Shown: positions 1 to 7,590 of the stretch, piece by piece
How the letters are laid out: every line of letters starts with the position of its first letter
Numbering within the stretch: position 1 is the stretch's first letter
Origin: Gammaproteobacteria bacterium
GTDB lineage: Bacteria; Pseudomonadota; Gammaproteobacteria; Burkholderiales; Rhodocyclaceae
Length of the DNA stretch: 40,234 bases
Direction: 5' to 3'
NCBI GenBank assembly: GCA_029289235.1
Contig: JARFTZ010000008.1
Coordinates: 1-40,234, forward strand
Position numbers and translations under genes: made by a program
The notes under the pieces: model-generated
The model's database searches: none
What the model saw: only the letters and a program-made list of their open reading frames with translations
What the model was told of the DNA's origin: nothing

Positions 1-1707
1 CACCCCGGTGACGACCGGGCGGTCGATGTCGTTCTCCAGAAAGCTGACGAGGACTTCCTGGCCGATGCGCGGGATGTACTGCGTGCCCCACGCCGCGCCG
101 GCGCTGGGGTTGGCGACACGCACCCAGGTACTGGAGCGCTCGTCGCGGTCGGCGCCGCCGTCGGGGTGGTCCTGTTTCCGTTGCCAGTGAAACTGGAGCT
201 TGATCCGGCCGTGTTCGTCGGTGAAGATTTCTTCGCCTTCAGGCCCCACGACGGTAGCGGTGGTGCCGCCGGGGGCGGTGGGTTTCTGGTGGGCGGTGCG
301 GCTGTAGTCGGGCACGAAGCGGGTCGGTTTGCGGATCGCTTCGAAGGTGGCGCGGTAGGGGGTGGTGCCGTGGGCGGTTTCCTTCTCGGGGGCGAGAAAG
401 CTGTCTGCTGGCAGCGGAAAGGGGTCGGCGTCTTTGGGCAGGAGGTTGTTGGTGGCGGCGAAGGTCAGCCGGGTGACGAGGAACTGGCGGTCTTCTTCGC
501 CGTCGGCGTCGTGCAGGGGGTGGTCGGCGAGCGGGAACCAGCCGCCGGCGATCAGGCGGCGGACGCTGCCTTCGCCGGTGAAGGTCTTGGTGGCGCGGTC
601 CTTGGCCTGTTGGCGCAGGTTTGCGTAGCGGGCCATTTCATCCGGGTCGCTGCCGTAGTAGAGGGTCTGCGGGTCGTAGTCTTCGAGGGCGAGACTGGCG
701 GGGTCGCCGGCCTCGCCCTGGGCGATGACGGAGTCGTCGTCGCCGACGTGGGCGGCAACAGTCTTGTAGTCCCAGGAAAGCAGTGTGCTTTTGCCGCTCC
801 GGAACTGCCGGGTGCCGTGCCAGACATCGAGGGCGTCGTCGGTCTCGACGCCGGCGGTGCGGTGGAAGCGGATCGCGGTGGGGCGGGTGGCGCCGGTGCG
901 GCCGAGGGGCTGTTCGGCGGTGAGCAACGGCAGGGTGGTGTTGTCGTCGAAGAGGACCAGGGTGTGGGCGGGAACGCGATCGTCGGCGGGGGCGTCAGTC
1001 CGGTCGTCAGCACTGCGCAGGGAGCGTTCCGGGTCCGGGCCGTGGATGTAGCGGTAGGCGATGCCTTCTTCGGCGAGGAGGCGTTCGAGGAAGGCGAGGT
1101 CGGTTTCGCGGTACTGGAGGCAGTAGGAGCGGATCGGGTAGCGTTGCCGGGTGGCGTCGCGGAAGGTGAAGCTGCGGCGGAAGGCGGGGTGGGTGCTCTG
1201 GTGTTCGCGCAAGAGGGCGGCGACGATCTCGGGGACGGTCTTGTCCTGCCAGACGCGGCTGTTGCGGCGGTGGGCGAGGAGCGCCAGGGCGGGTTCGAGG
1301 GTGAGGGTGAAGAGGCCGAAGCCGCCGTCGGCGCCGACCTGGTCGGCGCGGGTGACGAGGCCGGTGCAGAGGCGCTCGCCGCCGTCGGGCAACAACAGGC
1401 TGATTTCGACCGGCTGGCCGAGCAGGCTCTTGAGTTCGAGACGGGTGTCGGGGGCGAGGCAGTCCAACGTGTAGCGGTAGCCGACGGAAAGGCCCTCGTC
1501 GCCGTGCAGGCGGTGGGGGAGGAGGCTCTCGGAAGTGAGGCCGGAATCAGGAGAAAAACGGAGCCGGAGAAGACGCCGGTGCTGGGTGAAGAGGGCAATG
1601 CCTGAGGCGCGGAGAGTGTCGAGAGCGGATGAGGCGGCAAGGGCAGGCACTGGGCGGCTCGGCGGAGTAAGCAAAGACCGGGATTGTACGCCGTTGTAAT
1701 TGCACAT
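1..1707 (-). CDS. vgrG: Type VI secretion spike protein VgrG (partial, C-terminal end beyond the left edge)
   Basis: The minus-strand frame stays open from an ATG at 1707 to the window edge, giving 569 residues. The family forms the trimeric, phage-spike-like tip of the type VI secretion system. After about 30 poorly conserved residues comes the gp27-like start (FTQHRRLLRF), followed by typical VgrG stretches such as YCLQYRETDLAFLERLLAEE. The gp5-like OB-fold region contains DEHGRIKLQFHWQR, WVRVANPSAGAAWG and FLENDIDRPVVTG, where the window stops. The missing part would hold the rest of the OB fold, the beta-helix needle and any C-terminal effector domain. The start is uncertain: no strong ribosome site precedes the ATG, and a TTG lies 12 codons upstream. 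An in-frame stop (TGA) lies three codons upstream of that TTG. No other type VI gene is visible, so this may be an orphan vgrG island. Confidence 0.93.
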   Translation of the reverse strand, partial: MCNYNGVQSRSLLTPPSRPVPALAASSALDTLRASGIALFTQHRRLLRLRFSPDSGLTSESLLPHRLHGDEGLSVGYRYTLDCLAPDTRLELKSLLGQPVEISLLLPDGGERLCTGLVTRADQVGADGGFGLFTLTLEPALALLAHRRNSRVWQDKTVPEIVAALLREHQSTHPAFRRSFTFRDATRQRYPIRSYCLQYRETDLAFLERLLAEEGIAYRYIHGPDPERSLRSADDRTDAPADDRVPAHTLVLFDDNTTLPLLTAEQPLGRTGATRPTAIRFHRTAGVETDDALDVWHGTRQFRSGKSTLLSWDYKTVAAHVGDDDSVIAQGEAGDPASLALEDYDPQTLYYGSDPDEMARYANLRQQAKDRATKTFTGEGSVRRLIAGGWFPLADHPLHDADGEEDRQFLVTRLTFAATNNLLPKDADPFPLPADSFLAPEKETAHGTTPYRATFEAIRKPTRFVPDYSRTAHQKPTAPGGTTATVVGPEGEEIFTDEHGRIKLQFHWQRKQDHPDGGADRDERSSTWVRVANPSAGAAWGTQYIPRIGQEVLVSFLENDIDRPVVTGV

Positions 1708-1760
1708 GGAATATCCATAAAGGATATTCTTCTTGTTATACAAGCTATGTCATGGGCCGT

Positions 1761-1769
1761 GGGGGGGGG
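1761..1769. repeat. Nine-base G homopolymer upstream of vgrG
   Basis: There are nine consecutive G on the plus strand (C on the vgrG sense strand), 54 bp upstream of the proposed vgrG ATG. On the minus strand a TATAAC hexamer at 1740-1735 could be a -10 box, which would place the C tract just upstream of the -35 region. Tracts of this length are prone to slippage, but no length variation can be seen from one sequence. Confidence 0.6.
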
Positions 1770-1843
1770 CGGTCGCCCGTAGAGGAAATTACGGCAAACC
1801 GCCAGTAACACCGAGGTCGCCACCTAACTGCCTGACAGGTTTT

Positions 1844-3235
1844 TCAGAGCGTGAGCGGGACGACTTTGAGCCTTCCTTCTTTTATATATTTTCCGACAAT
1901 CCGGTAGATATCCGGGTCGAAGCGGGATCCGGTGTTGGTGCGGCAATTCTCGATAATGCCTTGGAGCGTCGCCTCGTCGTGCGCCGTGCCGAGGTAACCC
2001 CAGGCGTCGATCACGTGGACGTCTTCGCGCATGCCGAACTCGTCGCGCTCGATCAGGGTAATCGGGCCGGGGTAGGGCCAGGGGTGTATCCGGTGTTTGG
2101 CCAGCGCGGTCATCAGCCGGGTGCTGTGCAGGGAAAGCGGCTCCTTGCCGATGCAGGCGCCGCGACAGGTCTTTTGCTTGTAGGCGATGCAGGGTTCGCC
2201 GGGCTTGTTATTGCCAAGACCGACCTGATGGTGGCACAGGCGGTGTGCCTCCGCCAGCTTGCGCAAGGCGTGCACCGCTTCGCGCCGCGATTGGTAAAGG
2301 CCGAACAGGTTTTCGGTGTGGGTGAAGTCGACATCGCGGGCGAATACCAGCGCCGGGCGGAAATCACCGTCGCCGTGGCAGACCAGTTGCCAGGAGCACA
2401 GGTCGTCGTGTGGTCGGCTTAGCGCGGCGGTCAGCTCGAACTCGCGCAACCGGGCGCCCAATTCTCCGGCGGCTTCGCGCCATTCGATGCGCCAGGTGTC
2501 GCGCACGAGCGCCGTATCGCGCTTGGCCGGAGCGAAGTGCGTAAAGACCTGCTGGCGGATGTTCGTGGCGCGTTTGGCGAGCAGCAGTTCGCCTTCCTTG
2601 CCGAACAGGGCGTAGGCGCCGGGCGCCTCGGGGAGGTCGTCGAGCAGTGCCGGATCGAGCTGCGACGGGAGCTCGGGACGGCCGGTGATCAGTTCGACGG
2701 CGTTCCGGATCGTTTCCGCAGGCAACAACGCGTGCCAGTGCTGCCAGAGGTCCCAGAGCACGCGGGCGTCGGCGAGGGCGCGATGGCGGTCGCCGGTGGC
2801 AATGCCGTAACGCTCGACCAGCGTGTCCAGGCTGTGCCGGTGATGTCCCGGGAAGAGCTTGCGCGAGAGTTTGACCGTGCACAGGCTGGTCGCGCGAAAA
2901 GCGATGCCGATGCGCCGGAACTCGTGCTTGAGAAAACCGTAGTCGAAGCGGGCGTTGTGGGCGATGAAGAGTCGACCGCGCAGTTTCTCCAGCAACTCGG
3001 GTGCCAGCTGCTCGAAGGTTGGCGCGCCTTCAACCATCTTCGTGTCGATGCCGGTCAGCCCGGTGATGAACGGGGAGACGGGCAGCCCCGGATCGACGAG
3101 GGTGCTCCACTCACGCACGCCTTCCTGATCGACCTGAATCAGGCCGACTTCGATGATCCGGTCGTTGGCAAAGTTGGCTCCGGTCGTTTCCAGATCGACA
3201 AAAACCAGCGGTTCGTGGATGGGGAGGTCAGGCAT
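1844..3235 (-). CDS. DnaQ-family 3'-5' exonuclease fused to a UvrC/Cho-like GIY-YIG region
   Basis: This is a 463-residue two-part nuclease-like protein. Residues 8-170 form a DEDDh exonuclease like the proofreading subunit of DNA polymerase III: motif I is D14-L-E16-TTG, motif II is HNARFD with D98, and motif III is H151-RALAD156. All five catalytic residues are present. Residues 200-235 (EAPGAYALFGKEGELLLAKRATNIRQQ) align with the GIY-YIG start of UvrC/Cho, but the second signature (YVGK in UvrC) has become LLAK, so endonuclease activity is doubtful. A later cysteine-rich stretch (CIAYKQKTCRGACIGKEP) resembles the UvrC linker. Such fusions are common in betaproteobacteria and are often labelled polymerase III epsilon; a DNA-repair role is inferred. 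It stands alone, with a neighbouring operon's terminator just upstream. Confidence 0.9.
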   Translation of the reverse strand: MPDLPIHEPLVFVDLETTGANFANDRIIEVGLIQVDQEGVREWSTLVDPGLPVSPFITGLTGIDTKMVEGAPTFEQLAPELLEKLRGRLFIAHNARFDYGFLKHEFRRIGIAFRATSLCTVKLSRKLFPGHHRHSLDTLVERYGIATGDRHRALADARVLWDLWQHWHALLPAETIRNAVELITGRPELPSQLDPALLDDLPEAPGAYALFGKEGELLLAKRATNIRQQVFTHFAPAKRDTALVRDTWRIEWREAAGELGARLREFELTAALSRPHDDLCSWQLVCHGDGDFRPALVFARDVDFTHTENLFGLYQSRREAVHALRKLAEAHRLCHHQVGLGNNKPGEPCIAYKQKTCRGACIGKEPLSLHSTRLMTALAKHRIHPWPYPGPITLIERDEFGMREDVHVIDAWGYLGTAHDEATLQGIIENCRTNTGSRFDPDIYRIVGKYIKEGRLKVVPLTL

Positions 3236-3257
3236 GCGTTCGGTTGCTTAATAAAGA

Positions 3258-3285
3258 ACGACGGGCGGTTCGCACCGCCCGTCGT
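3258..3285 (-). terminator. Intrinsic terminator after tctC
   Basis: A perfect 12-bp stem (ACGACGGGCGGT / ACCGCCCGTCGT) with loop TCGC lies 31 bp beyond the tctC stop. Read on the minus strand it is followed by TCTTTATTAA, a T-rich tail. It ends the tctBA-tctC operon and separates it from the exonuclease gene. Confidence 0.88.
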
Positions 3286-3315
3286 CCGGATTGGGAGTTG
3301 CGTAATTCTACGCGA

Positions 3316-4326
3316 TTACATCTTTGGCTTCGGGATGCCGAACTTCTCGGGCGATTCCTTGCCGGCACCGGCATCGTAGATCAGCCAGGACATCTGGGCA
3401 CGCCAGTTGTTCATGAAGTCGCGGGCTTCCTTGCCGGTCAGGCCGATGACGTCGAGGCCGTTGTTGATCGCGTAGTTGACGAATTTGGTGTCGTTGAGCG
3501 CGAACTTGTAGGCTTCGGTCAGCTTGTTGATGATCGGCTGCGGGGTTCCCTTCTTCACGAACACGCCATAGAAGAAGCCGGAGGCTTTCATCGACTCGGT
3601 AAACGCCGGATTGAGCTTGGTGATGTACGGAACTTCCGGAATGGCCGGGTTCGGCTTGCTGCTCATCACAGCCAGCGCACGCACATCGCCGTTCTTGACG
3701 TACTGGACGGCCGCGCCGACGGCGAGGCCGCTGACGTCGAGCTGCTTGCCGAGCAAAGCGGTAATCAGCGGGCCATCGCCCTGGAAAGCCACCGGGTTGA
3801 AAGTGACGCCTTCAACTTTCTTCAGCAGCATCGAGGTGACCCACGGTTGTCCGCCGACGCCACTGGTGCCGATCGACAGCTTGCCCGGCTCGGCCTTGGC
3901 TACCTTGATCAGATCCTCGTAGCTCTTGATTGGCGAGTCCTTCGGCACGACGATGACGGTCGACCCCTGAACCGAGAGAAGAACCGGCTCAAAGTCGTCG
4001 TAGCTCAACGGGGAGAGGCCAAGCACCTGGTACAGCTGCGGATTTTCGGCGTGGTACATTACTGTGTAGCCGTCAGCAGGGGATGTATGAACGGCTTGTG
4101 CGGCAATGGCACCGGTTGCACCGGTGCGGTTGGCCAGGATGACCGACTGCTTGAGAATTTTCTCGGCAATGGGGGTCAACAGACGCGTCACGGTGTCCGT
4201 GCCGCCACCCGCACCCCAGGCGATTACGCCGTTGATCGGCCGCTCGGGATAATCCGCTGCACCGGCAACGCCGGCCGCCATCAGTCCCGCTGCAATAACC
4301 AGTTTTGACCACTTGATGATTCTCAT
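3316..4326 (-). CDS. tctC: Tripartite tricarboxylate transporter substrate-binding protein (TctC/Bug family)
   Basis: This 336-residue periplasmic receptor captures a carboxylate-type ligand and hands it to the TctAB membrane pair; the ligand cannot be told from sequence. A signal peptide is clear: the basic start MRIIKWSK, a hydrophobic core, and a cleavage motif AGA just before ADYPERP. The mature start (YPERPINGVIAWGAGGGTD), NRTGATGAIAAQ and SPADGYTVMY are hallmark Bug-family segments, and the length is normal. The start is fixed by AAAGGAGAG six bases upstream of the ATG, the strongest ribosome site in the operon, which fits the usual excess of binding protein. It is the last gene of its operon, 134 bp after the unknown membrane gene and behind a hairpin with a T tract. 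Confidence 0.95.
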   Translation of the reverse strand: MRIIKWSKLVIAAGLMAAGVAGAADYPERPINGVIAWGAGGGTDTVTRLLTPIAEKILKQSVILANRTGATGAIAAQAVHTSPADGYTVMYHAENPQLYQVLGLSPLSYDDFEPVLLSVQGSTVIVVPKDSPIKSYEDLIKVAKAEPGKLSIGTSGVGGQPWVTSMLLKKVEGVTFNPVAFQGDGPLITALLGKQLDVSGLAVGAAVQYVKNGDVRALAVMSSKPNPAIPEVPYITKLNPAFTESMKASGFFYGVFVKKGTPQPIINKLTEAYKFALNDTKFVNYAINNGLDVIGLTGKEARDFMNNWRAQMSWLIYDAGAGKESPEKFGIPKPKM

Positions 4327-4343
4327 GCGTCTCTCCTTTGTCG

Positions 4344-4377
4344 AAAAAAACCAATCAACGAAAATTTCAATGATTGG
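4344..4377 (-). terminator. Intercistronic hairpin with T7 tail before tctC (attenuator or partial terminator)
   Basis: On the minus strand CCAATCA and TGATTGG form a 7-bp stem around a 13-base AT-rich loop, followed directly by seven T. It sits between the unknown membrane gene and tctC, just ahead of the tctC ribosome site. The stem is short and AT-rich, so it may act as a weak terminator, attenuator or RNA-processing site. It could help set tctC expression apart from tctBA. Confidence 0.5.
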
Positions 4378-4460
4378 GTGCCGCCATCATCAATCACCGG
4401 CGATCCGATCGCCTTGGTGTGAAGAATTGCTGAATCGCTGTGAGCCTCGTTCGTCCCTTT

Positions 4461-5030
4461 CTATCGTACTTTGCCGAGCATCAGCGCGTGCAGGTAGTTG
4501 GCAGCCTCCGCGCGCGAATGCTTCTGTTCGATCGCCCTGGCGATCAGGATGTCCGGCCCGAGCTTGCTGGTCTCGATATCCTGATAGACGCCGCCGAGCA
4601 CGATTTCTTTCCGTTCTTCCGTGACGCCGGTCAGGAATATCTCGGGAAACTCCGTGGCCAGCTCTTTGTAGTACGTTTTCCGATTCTCATCCAGAAGCAG
4701 GGCTGAAATCGCGGCGCCGTCTTCGCCAAAAAGGTGTTGGGCGAGTCCTGCGCATGGAACGCGGATATCGTACTCACGACTTTCCTTCTTGGCGGCATCG
4801 TATTCGGCTTCCGCCAGATCGCCGAAGGCGATCATCACACGGCTGTGGATACGACGCCACGGCTGGGTGGAATAGAGCCTGAAGCGTACGGTCATGTACA
4901 GCGCGACGAGCAGGAAGGGCACATACAGCGCCCAGACCACCGGGCCGCTGAGGAGGTTGATGCCGATGCCGCAGGCGACCACGGTAACGATCGATGTCCA
5001 GCCAAAGCCGAAAAACCACGAAATCCTCAT
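4461..5030 (-). CDS. Unknown membrane protein inside the tct operon
   Basis: This 189-residue protein is of a family I do not recognise. Two hydrophobic segments lie near the N-terminus (about residues 5-25, TSIVTVVACGIGINLL, and 29-47, VVWALYVPFLLVALYMTV). A basic stretch follows (RFRLYSTQPWRRIHSR), then about 130 soluble residues rich in Glu and Lys, ending in a helical segment containing IEQKHSRAEAANYLHALMLG. The pattern suggests a membrane-anchored protein with its C-terminal domain in the cytoplasm. It starts 20 bp after the tctA stop, so it is almost certainly co-transcribed with tctBA. Standard TTT systems have only A, B and C parts, so a fourth component between tctA and tctC is unusual. 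A role in assembling, stabilising or regulating the transporter is inferred from position alone. Confidence 0.8.
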   Translation of the reverse strand: MRISWFFGFGWTSIVTVVACGIGINLLSGPVVWALYVPFLLVALYMTVRFRLYSTQPWRRIHSRVMIAFGDLAEAEYDAAKKESREYDIRVPCAGLAQHLFGEDGAAISALLLDENRKTYYKELATEFPEIFLTGVTEERKEIVLGGVYQDIETSKLGPDILIARAIEQKHSRAEAANYLHALMLGKVR

Positions 5031-5050
5031 CCCGATGCGTCCTGCCCGGG

Positions 5051-6562
5051 TCAGGCTTCTTTTTTGCCGAAGAGCCCCCGGATCGCGCCCATGATCTTGG
5101 GGTTCGATACGATGGCCGTCAGCAGCATTATTGCAAGAATGACCAGTGATACCGTGTTGGTCACCATCCCTTCGAAGAAGGCGGGGGCGCTGCCGCGCGT
5201 CAGTTGGACACCTCGCCGGAAGTTCTCGTCGATGATCGGTGTCAGGATCACGCCGAGGACCAGCGGGGCGACCGGGTAGTCGTAGCGTTTCATGAAGTAA
5301 CCGAGGATGCCGAAGCCGATCATCCAGTAGATATCGGTAATGCTGTTCTGGATCGAATAGCCCCCCACGAAGGTCAGCACGACGATGATCGGGATGATGT
5401 AAGGCTTCGGGATTTCGACGATCTTGCTGAACGCGCGGATGCCGGTCATGCCCCAGACGTAGAGGAAGACGTTGGCGACCAGCAAGGATCCGACGACGAA
5501 CCAGAAGAACTCGGGTTGCTCGCGCATCAGCATCGGGCCGGGGCGCAGGCCGTGGATGATCAGCGCACCGATCAGCACGGCGGTCACCGAGTCACCCGGG
5601 ATGCCCAGCGTCATCATCGGGACGAAGGCGCCGCCGATCGCGGCGTTGGCGGCTGCTTCCGGAGCGATCAATCCTTGATACGCGCCGTGTCCGAACGGCT
5701 GCGGATACGGGTTCTTGACCGTCCGCTTGGCGTGGTCGTAAGCCATCAGGGCAGCGATGTCACCTCCCGTGCCGGGGAGTGCGCCAACCACAACGCCGAT
5801 CGTCGAGGCACGCAGGGTGAGGAACATGTTGTCCCAGACCGCCGACCATTCCGGGGTGATGCGCGAGATGCTCTGCTTGACCGGCACGGCCTTGGTCTGC
5901 AGTTGCATCAGCGCTTCCGAGATGCCGAAGGTGCCGATCATGATCACGACGAAATGGATGCCGCCGAGCAGATTCAACGTATCGAACGTCATGCGGCCCT
6001 GACCTGTTTCCGGATCCATGCCGATCAAGCCGACCACGATGCCAATGAATGCGGCGATCAGCGCCTTGAGCATGTTGCCTTCGGCGAGGCTGCCGACCAG
6101 GAACAGGCCCATGAAGGCGAGCAGGAAATAATCGCGCGCCTGGAATACCAGGGCCAGCTGGGAAATGAGCGGGGCGAACAGAGCCAGGACGAGAATGCCG
6201 AAGAAGTTGCCGATCACCGCTTGCGTGGTCGAGAGGCCCATGGCCTGGCCGGCCAGGCCCATCTTCGCCAGCGGGAAGCCGTCGAAGGTGGAGGCAACCG
6301 CGGCAGGCGCGCCGGGGATGTTGAGCAGGATGCCGGAGCGGGCACCGCCATAGACGCCTCCGGTGTAGATGCCGACCATGACGGCCAGCGCCGGGAGCAC
6401 TTCCCAGGAAAACGTGAACGAAATCAGCAGCGATACGGCCATCGTTACCGACAGGCCGGGAATCGCCCCCACGTAGAGGCCGACGAGCGTTCCGCCGGCG
6501 ATCCAGCCGATCAGGCCGAGACTCATGAATGGCTGAATGATGCCTTCCAAACCGTTGTACAT
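5051..6562 (-). CDS. tctA: Tripartite tricarboxylate transporter large membrane subunit TctA
   Basis: This 503-residue polytopic inner-membrane protein is the main transport subunit of the TTT family (usual length about 500). Family hallmarks are visible: the start GTLVGLYVGAIPGLSVTMAV, then GVYGGARSGILLNIPGAPAAVASTFDGFPLAK, and in the second half VGALPGTGGDIAALMAYDHAKR, GHGAYQGLIAPEAAANAAIGGAFVPMMTLGIPGD. The two Gly-Pro-rich repeats match the inverted duplication of the family. Transport is expected to be driven by the ion gradient with TctB. It lies 22 bp after tctB and 20 bp before the unknown membrane gene. Confidence 0.96.
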   Translation of the reverse strand: MYNGLEGIIQPFMSLGLIGWIAGGTLVGLYVGAIPGLSVTMAVSLLISFTFSWEVLPALAVMVGIYTGGVYGGARSGILLNIPGAPAAVASTFDGFPLAKMGLAGQAMGLSTTQAVIGNFFGILVLALFAPLISQLALVFQARDYFLLAFMGLFLVGSLAEGNMLKALIAAFIGIVVGLIGMDPETGQGRMTFDTLNLLGGIHFVVIMIGTFGISEALMQLQTKAVPVKQSISRITPEWSAVWDNMFLTLRASTIGVVVGALPGTGGDIAALMAYDHAKRTVKNPYPQPFGHGAYQGLIAPEAAANAAIGGAFVPMMTLGIPGDSVTAVLIGALIIHGLRPGPMLMREQPEFFWFVVGSLLVANVFLYVWGMTGIRAFSKIVEIPKPYIIPIIVVLTFVGGYSIQNSITDIYWMIGFGILGYFMKRYDYPVAPLVLGVILTPIIDENFRRGVQLTRGSAPAFFEGMVTNTVSLVILAIMLLTAIVSNPKIMGAIRGLFGKKEA

Positions 6563-6584
6563 GATGTTCTTTCCTCTTGCGGGG

Positions 6585-7073
6585 TCAGGGCAGAACGACC
6601 CGGAACAGGGTCGAGAAGATGAGATACAGCGCAGCGAGCGTTCCGGCGGACACGAGGACCTTGAGCCAGAATTTCTTCGGATCCAGCAGGTACATGGTCG
6701 TTACGAGGAAGAGAAACGTTGCCGGAACGAAATGGATGGCCTCGACGATGAATCCGTAGATGGTCAACGTCACCATCAGGATGACCACCTCGCGGTCGAA
6801 AAGGTGATGTGCCAGATCCTTGAGGCTGCCTTCCTTGTAGCCCTGCCGGAAAAACTGGATCGCCAGGCCGAGGATCATCAGGATGGTCAATCCACCGACG
6901 AGTTGCGGGATGCTCCCCGGGCCGGCGCTGTGTCCCTGGAAGATGCCCTCGCTACGCAGGGAGTCGACAAAAAGCGCGACGCAGATGATCAGCAGCAGGA
7001 TCATCATCTTGTATTCGCCCTTCGGCCGGGAATGGTCGGCTACGACGGTTCCGTCTTTGGCGTGTTCTGACAT
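6585..7073 (-). CDS. tctB: Tripartite tricarboxylate transporter small membrane subunit TctB
   Basis: This 162-residue small subunit has about four membrane segments: MMILLLIICVALFVDSL, IPQLVGGLTILMILGLAI, a paired segment around VVILMVTLTIYGFIVEAIHFVPATFLFLVTT, and a last one near residue 145 (VLVSAGTLAALYLIFSTLF). The spacing and length match TctB, which is poorly conserved in sequence; the assignment rests on topology and on the neighbouring tctA. It is the first gene of the operon. An AAAAGGAT ribosome site stands about 8 bases before the ATG. A hairpin with a T6 tail lies about 65 bp upstream of the start. Confidence 0.9.
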   Translation of the reverse strand: MSEHAKDGTVVADHSRPKGEYKMMILLLIICVALFVDSLRSEGIFQGHSAGPGSIPQLVGGLTILMILGLAIQFFRQGYKEGSLKDLAHHLFDREVVILMVTLTIYGFIVEAIHFVPATFLFLVTTMYLLDPKKFWLKVLVSAGTLAALYLIFSTLFRVVLP

Positions 7074-7136
7074 GGAGACAATCCTTTTCCTGTTTGTTGA
7101 CGTTCCGGATGATTTCCGATGACGTCTTCATGGTTC

Positions 7137-7161
7137 AAAAAACGTCGGGCAATGCACCGAC
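7137..7161 (-). terminator. Hairpin with T6 tail upstream of tctB
   Basis: On the minus strand, GTCGG and CCGAC pair, with an inner GC/GC pair and one bulged T, around a short ATT loop. A G and six T follow. This looks like a small intrinsic terminator in the leader of tctB. It may block read-through from nrdJ, or act as an attenuator if the tct promoter lies further upstream. Confidence 0.45.
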
Positions 7162-7530
7162 TTTTCTGCAAACGCAGTAAAGGAATTCAAAGCGGCTCTA
7201 CTTTGATTCCGGGAAGGGATTCTTGTGCGGATGCCTTTGCCGTGTTTCTGCAACAGGCGAGGATTCGATAGTTCGCAGGACATTGCTTGTCTTGCACTGC
7301 CATGAGGGACAGTCAGACGTGGAGGCGTCCACGCCGTTATCAACCCGTGTCGTCCGTACCATTCAACCCTTCCGTTATTGTATCCGGATGGCCGGCTTCG
7401 CCGTGCTCATCTGGTGTTTTTGTGTGGCGACAAGTTCGCATGCGTGGAGTATCGAGTCAATATGTCGATTCTGATAGAGGTCATCGTCCCATGAAATGAA
7501 GGATCAAGATCTATCGGCGGAATCGATAAA
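7162..7530. other. Intergenic stretch without a recognisable gene
   Basis: This region lies between the tct operon leader and the nrdJ terminator. Short open frames occur on both strands, but none has a convincing ribosome site or a recognisable product. A small palindrome CGTGGA-GGCG-TCCACG lies around 7318-7333. The tctB promoter is probably in this stretch, but I cannot place it with confidence. Confidence 0.5.
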
Positions 7531-7565
7531 GCAAAGCCCGCCGTGTTTCCATCGGCGGGCTTTGC
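7531..7565 (-). terminator. Intrinsic terminator after nrdJ
   Basis: A perfect 13-bp stem (GCAAAGCCCGCCG / CGGCGGGCTTTGC) with a nine-base loop lies 25 bp beyond the nrdJ stop. Read on the minus strand it is followed by TTTATCG. The strong GC stem and short T run fit a betaproteobacterial terminator. Confidence 0.88.
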
Positions 7566-7590
7566 GGTCTGCGAGGTTGGCGACGGTTGC

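Noticed and set aside
166-1605. Long plus-strand open frame (479 residues, Gly/Ala/Val-rich)
   Set aside because: It is antisense to vgrG, whose reading frame has clear family motifs; the plus-strand product is low-complexity and matches nothing.
552-1823. Minus-strand open frame of 423 residues overlapping vgrG
   Set aside because: It is a shifted frame of vgrG with a Pro/Ser/Ala-rich, non-family product.
5204-6622. Plus-strand open frame of 472 residues over tctA
   Set aside because: It is an antisense shadow, rich in Asp, Glu, His and Arg; tctA on the minus strand is unmistakable.
7223-7474. Small plus-strand open frame of 83 residues between tctB and nrdJ
   Set aside because: No ribosome site, no family resemblance, and mixed polar composition typical of chance frames in GC-rich DNA.
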